Of a DNA stretch of 8,755 nt, positions 6,293 through 8,755 are shown one piece after another. This DNA is from Lachnospiraceae bacterium (GTDB lineage: Bacteria; Bacillota; Clostridia; Lachnospirales; Lachnospiraceae). Location of the stretch: assembly GCA_014804495.1 (NCBI GenBank), contig JAAUZS010000117.1, positions 41,911 to 50,665 of the forward strand. The letters are read 5' to 3'. A program made the translations under genes and the position numbers. The notes beneath the pieces were generated by a model. That model saw only the letters and a program-made list of their open reading frames with translations. It was not told where the DNA came from and made no database searches. The stretch's first letter is position 1. Every line of letters starts with the position of its first letter.

Positions 6293-7550
6293 TTTCTTTT
6301 TCGGGAAGCGTAATAAGCACTTTCAGGATGCGGTTTTTATTAATGCCCTGAGCTTTAAGCGCTATCCCGTTATCAAGCAGAATGGATTCATTGTTTTCGG
6401 GAAGTCTTTCTAACTGTTCAATCATCAGACCCCCGATTGAATCAAAATCTTCCGAGCTTAATTCAGTTTCCAATGCATTATTGATATCGTCAAGCTTCAT
6501 GCCGGCTTCTACGAGGAAGTGTCCGGGCTCGATTTCTTTGATAAGTTCTTCTTCATCTTCGTCATACTCATCACGTATATCTCCGACGATTTCTTCAATA
6601 ATATCTTCCATTGTAATCATACCGACCGTCGCGCCGTATTCACTCAGAACGAAGGTAATATTATGGGATTTTTCCCTCATTTCCATCATCAAATCGGAAA
6701 TTTTCTTATATTCATATGTATAATATGCTTTTCTGAGTAATTTCTTAATCTGGAATTTCTCCTTATCCTTTACCAGAATAAAATCCTTGATATTTATAAT
6801 ACCTATAATATCATCAGGGTCTTCGTCATATACCGGAATACGCGTAAACATAAAGGCGCGGAATGTGGACAATACTTCTTCATAGGAAGCGGATACCTGA
6901 ATGCTGGTCATATGGATTCGGGGAATCATGATGTCTTTGGCAACAGTATCACCGAAATCAAACACGTTATATATAAGTTCCCGTTCTTCCGACTCAATGG
7001 CGCCGCCCTCATGACTTACATCCACATAAGTTTTTAATTCGTTCTCTGAAATGCTGGTATCCTTGCCGTCAGAGTTTATATGCAGCAGACGCGATATAAC
7101 GGCAGCAACCTTATCAACAATGAAAATGATAGGCGTAAATATCGTCATTAAAAAATCTATAATACCGGCATAGAGCAGGGCTATAGTTTCCGAATTGCTC
7201 ATAGCCCATGTTTTGGGTATAATTTCACCGAATATCAGTATGGTAATCGTCAATATACCTGTAATAATACCCACGGCATAGCTTCCCCAGATTCTGATTG
7301 CAAACGTTGTTGCAACGGATGATGCACTGATATTGACAATATTGTTTCCTATAAGAATGGTGCTGAGCATTTTACTGTATTTGCTGAGAATGGAAAGCGC
7401 TCTGGATGCACGTTTGGAGCCCTCCTGAGCCAGTGTGCGGAGACGTACCTCATTTACTGTCGTTAAAGCTGTCTCTGCGGAAGAAAAGAATGATGACAAT
7501 AGAACAAGAATAAGTAATGCTGTGATTTGTATGACACCTGTGGTATCCAA
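6261..7550 (-). CDS. Hemolysin-family (CNNM/CorC-HlyC) membrane protein with CBS pair
   Basis: This 429-residue membrane protein belongs to the CNNM family, whose studied members transport or sense magnesium or other divalent cations; the 'hemolysin' name is historical. In order it has a DUF21 membrane domain (about 1-155) with the signatures SSFFSSAETALTTVN (19-33), NNIVNI (69-74) and FGEIIPKTWA (107-116). A pair of CBS domains follows (about 205-330; 'RIPVYDEDPDDIIGIINIKD' at 237-256 and 'GMITMEDIIEEIVGDI' at 310-325). A C-terminal CorC/HlyC domain follows (about 340-415), then a short Glu-rich tail. The start is TTG at 7550, preceded closely in frame by a stop; the next family-consistent start would delete the first helix. 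The ribosome binding site AAAGGAG (7571-7565) is 14 bases away, unusually far. It appears to be a single-gene transcript. Confidence 0.94.
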   Translation of the reverse strand: MDTTGVIQITALLILVLLSSFFSSAETALTTVNEVRLRTLAQEGSKRASRALSILSKYSKMLSTILIGNNIVNISASSVATTFAIRIWGSYAVGIITGILTITILIFGEIIPKTWAMSNSETIALLYAGIIDFLMTIFTPIIFIVDKVAAVISRLLHINSDGKDTSISENELKTYVDVSHEGGAIESEERELIYNVFDFGDTVAKDIMIPRIHMTSIQVSASYEEVLSTFRAFMFTRIPVYDEDPDDIIGIINIKDFILVKDKEKFQIKKLLRKAYYTYEYKKISDLMMEMREKSHNITFVLSEYGATVGMITMEDIIEEIVGDIRDEYDEDEEELIKEIEPGHFLVEAGMKLDDINNALETELSSEDFDSIGGLMIEQLERLPENNESILLDNGIALKAQGINKNRILKVLITLPEKETSEEIPMQDS

Positions 7551-7592
7551 TTTAAAAGTTCACTCTCCTTTAAATAAAATAATTGTAATCCA

Positions 7593-7621
7593 ATATTACA
7601 TGATAGAGAATATTGTGTCAA
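7593..7621 (-). promoter_or_regulatory. Putative sigma-A promoter of the CNNM-family gene
   Basis: On the minus strand a consensus TTGACA (7621-7616) is followed after 17 bases by TAATAT (7598-7593), four of six matches to the -10 consensus. Transcription would start near 7586, giving a leader of about 35 bases to the TTG start. I see no equally good promoter for the divergent plus-strand gene in the same 147-base gap; TATATT at 7643-7648 is a weak candidate without a -35 box. Confidence 0.6.
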
Positions 7622-7697
7622 GTTTTTCATGTGTGCAGAATATATATTAGTGTAACAGCTTAATCAAGGTATGATTTATGGAAGGAGGAGCATTGTC

Positions 7698-8072
7698 ATG
7701 GAGAGAAAAGCAATCGATAGCGGAAAAATAGTATTCGTTATGAAATGCATGCTTGCCGCATATTTATTGACGGCAGGACTTTTGCTGCTTTTGGCGCTCA
7801 TGCTGTATCGTTTCGGATTATCGGAGAAGGTTGTATCTATCTGCATAATCCTTATTTACATAGCAGTTACTTTTTTGGCGGGATTTATTGCGGGGAAAAG
7901 AGCGGGTGAGAAAAAATTCTTATGGGGACTGGTTATGGGCTGCGTCTATTTTCTGATTCTTATGGCAGTATCACTTATTGTCAATAGGGGGATAGAGGAG
8001 CCGATAAGCAGAATGGCCACTGTATTTATGCTGTGCAGCGGCAGTGGTATGCTGGGAGGTATGCTGAGCTGA
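7698..8072 (+). CDS. TIGR04086-type small integral membrane protein
   Basis: The product is 124 residues with four hydrophobic helices at about 14-37, 45-65, 74-95 and 105-123. The loop 'GFIAGKRAGEKKFLWGLVMG' (62-81) and the closing 'GSGMLGGML' are typical of the TIGR04086/DUF3792 family. Function is unknown. In Clostridia this family is commonly found beside the SCIFF genes and the yajC-secDF region, as seen here with scfA 95 bases downstream. The start at 7698 has an excellent ribosome binding site (AAGGAGGAG, 7682-7690); the reading frame extends to an ATG at 7671 but that one has none. A direct role in SCIFF export or processing is speculation. Confidence 0.88.
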   Translation: MERKAIDSGKIVFVMKCMLAAYLLTAGLLLLLALMLYRFGLSEKVVSICIILIYIAVTFLAGFIAGKRAGEKKFLWGLVMGCVYFLILMAVSLIVNRGIEEPISRMATVFMLCSGSGMLGGMLS

Positions 8073-8081
8073 AAAAAATAC

Positions 8082-8110
8082 TTTTCATGTTGAAAAATAT
8101 ATGATATACT
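8082..8110 (+). promoter_or_regulatory. Putative promoter of scfA
   Basis: An extended -10 element TGATATACT (8102-8110) has a moderate -35 box, TTTTCA (8082-8087, four of six), 17 bases upstream of the hexamer. Transcription would start near 8117. The -35 box is the centre of a TGAAAA / TTTTCA / TGAAAA triplet (8070-8075, 8082-8087, 8091-8096) that might be an operator. This suggests scfA has a promoter of its own, although read-through from the upstream membrane protein gene is also possible. Confidence 0.65.
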
Positions 8111-8167
8111 ACTTTAAGTTATGAAATGGTCTGTATTTATTTACAGAGAAAGGCACGGTAAATAATT

Positions 8168-8311
8168 ATGAAACACATTAAGACATTAAACACAAGAGAT
8201 TTAAAGGAATCAATGAAAAAGGGCGGTTGCGGTGAATGCCAGACATCCTGCCAGTCAGCTTGTAAGACATCCTGCACTGTTGGCAACCAGAGTTGTGAAA
8301 ATGCAAAATAA
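8168..8311 (+). CDS. scfA: SCIFF peptide precursor (six-cysteine ranthipeptide)
   Basis: This 47-residue ribosomal peptide precursor has an N-terminal leader (MKHIKTLNTRDLKESMKK) and a core with exactly six cysteines at 21, 24, 28, 32, 36 and 43. The core ends SACKTSCTVGNQSC, nearly invariant across Clostridia. The characterised homologue CteA of Clostridium thermocellum is cross-linked by a thioether from Cys32 to Thr37; both residues are at the same positions here. Homologues have been linked to cell-cell signalling in solventogenic clostridia, but the general role of SCIFF is unsettled. The short hairpin CTGTA/TACAG (8131-8146) precedes a weak ribosome binding site (GAAAGG, 8148-8152 region, about 15 bases from the ATG). 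The gene is below the length cut-off of many gene finders, but the family match leaves little doubt. Confidence 0.97.
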   Translation: MKHIKTLNTRDLKESMKKGGCGECQTSCQSACKTSCTVGNQSCENAK

Positions 8312-8329
8312 GCAGGAAATGAAGTCTTT

Positions 8330-8357
8330 ATAAGCAGCGGTGAGAATCGCTGCTTAT
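8330..8357 (+). repeat. Intergenic hairpin between scfA and scfB
   Basis: ATAAGCAGCG (8330-8339) pairs perfectly with CGCTGCTTAT (8348-8357) over an 8-base loop. No U-run follows directly, so it is a poor intrinsic terminator. It more likely protects the 3' end of an scfA message or causes partial termination, giving more peptide than enzyme, as seen in other peptide-maturase operons. The position between precursor and maturase supports this; the effect is inferred. Confidence 0.7.
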
Positions 8358-8384
8358 TATGCGTTCAAAAAGGAGAGTTTTTTC

Positions 8385-8755
8385 GTGATACATCAATATA
8401 AGAATAATGGCTGTAATATTGTATTGGATGTCAACAGCGGAAGTGTGCATGTAGTAGACGATTTGGTTTATGAAGCCATACCGGTTATTGAGCGGCTTTT
8501 AGCAGAGCAGGTGACAGACAGAGACGAAATATTGGACAAGGTCATTAAAGCGCTAGACCCCGTTTTTGAGGGGGCATTATCGGATAATAAGGATTCGGAC
8601 TTAAAAGAACAGCTTGCGGAAGCTGTGGATGAGATTCTGGAACTAAAAGATGCCGGAATGCTTTTTACAGAAGATATATATGAGAAATATATCGCAGATA
8701 TGGGGAAGAGGGAAACTGTAGTCAAGGCGCTGTGTCTGCATATTGCACATGACTG
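8385..8755 (+). CDS. scfB: SCIFF thioether maturase, radical SAM protein (5' part, cut by window end)
   Basis: Only the first 123 codons are present. The N-terminus MIHQYKNNGCNIVLDVNSGS and the following VHVVDDLVYE are the signature of the SCIFF maturase (CteB in C. thermocellum), a radical SAM SPASM protein that forms Cys-to-Thr thioethers in the ScfA peptide. Residues 1 to about 110 form the precursor-recognition and linker region, rich in acidic helices. The window ends in KALCLHIAHD followed by TG, the first two bases of the expected cysteine that opens the CX3CX2C iron-sulfur motif, so catalytic residues cannot be inspected. The start is GTG at 8385 with AGGAG (8371-8375) nine bases upstream. 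Cys10 stands where I recall Tyr in homologues. It lies 73 bases after scfA, probably in one operon. Confidence 0.95.
   Translation, partial: MIHQYKNNGCNIVLDVNSGSVHVVDDLVYEAIPVIERLLAEQVTDRDEILDKVIKALDPVFEGALSDNKDSDLKEQLAEAVDEILELKDAGMLFTEDIYEKYIADMGKRETVVKALCLHIAHD

Noticed and set aside
8468..8725. Minus-strand open frame of 85 codons.
   Set aside because: It lies wholly opposite the scfB coding sequence and is serine-rich low-complexity shadow translation.

Overview
The window looks like chromosome from a low-to-mid GC Clostridia, most likely a Lachnospiraceae gut-type bacterium. The pointers are AGGAG-type ribosome binding sites, sigma-A promoters of clear consensus, a Firmicutes-type BirA operator, and the SCIFF peptide/maturase pair next to a TIGR04086-type membrane protein, an arrangement typical of this class. 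No mobile element, CRISPR array, tRNA or rRNA is visible, and most of the window is housekeeping.

Layout, left to right. Positions 1-243 hold no convincing gene but contain a structured inverted-repeat element (47-125) and a good promoter for hisS (180-208). hisS (244-1506), aspS (1527-3326) and an 80-codon hypothetical gene (3329-3571) run head to tail with gaps of 20 and 2 bases and are probably one transcript. At 3590-3700 is a compact control region: a perfect 16-bp inverted repeat of BirA type overlaps the -35 box of the promoter for bioY (3700-4290). An EamA/DMT-family exporter or importer gene (4321-5274) follows 30 bases after bioY and is probably under the same control. A perfect extended -10 box sits on the stop codon of that gene and probably drives an SseB-family gene (5354-6292).

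The SseB-family gene converges with, and overlaps by 32 bases, a minus-strand CNNM/CBS/CorC-HlyC membrane protein gene (7550-6261, TTG start). Divergent from it is a small four-helix membrane protein gene (7698-8072). Next comes scfA (8168-8311), encoding the 47-residue six-cysteine SCIFF ranthipeptide precursor, and then the 5' part of scfB (8385 to the window end, GTG start), its radical SAM thioether maturase. The window cuts scfB just before its CX3CX2C iron-sulfur motif.

The most interesting points are: (1) the SCIFF locus, with a precursor and a GTG-started maturase that simple gene finders would miss, separated by a hairpin; (2) the bioY control region, where the operator overlaps the promoter and an upstream segment can form an 11-bp helix over the bioY ribosome binding site only in read-through transcripts; (3) an EamA transporter placed in a probable biotin regulon; (4) unusual motif residues in HisRS and AspRS; and (5) the unexplained structured element ahead of hisS. 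No wholly unknown multi-gene system is evident.
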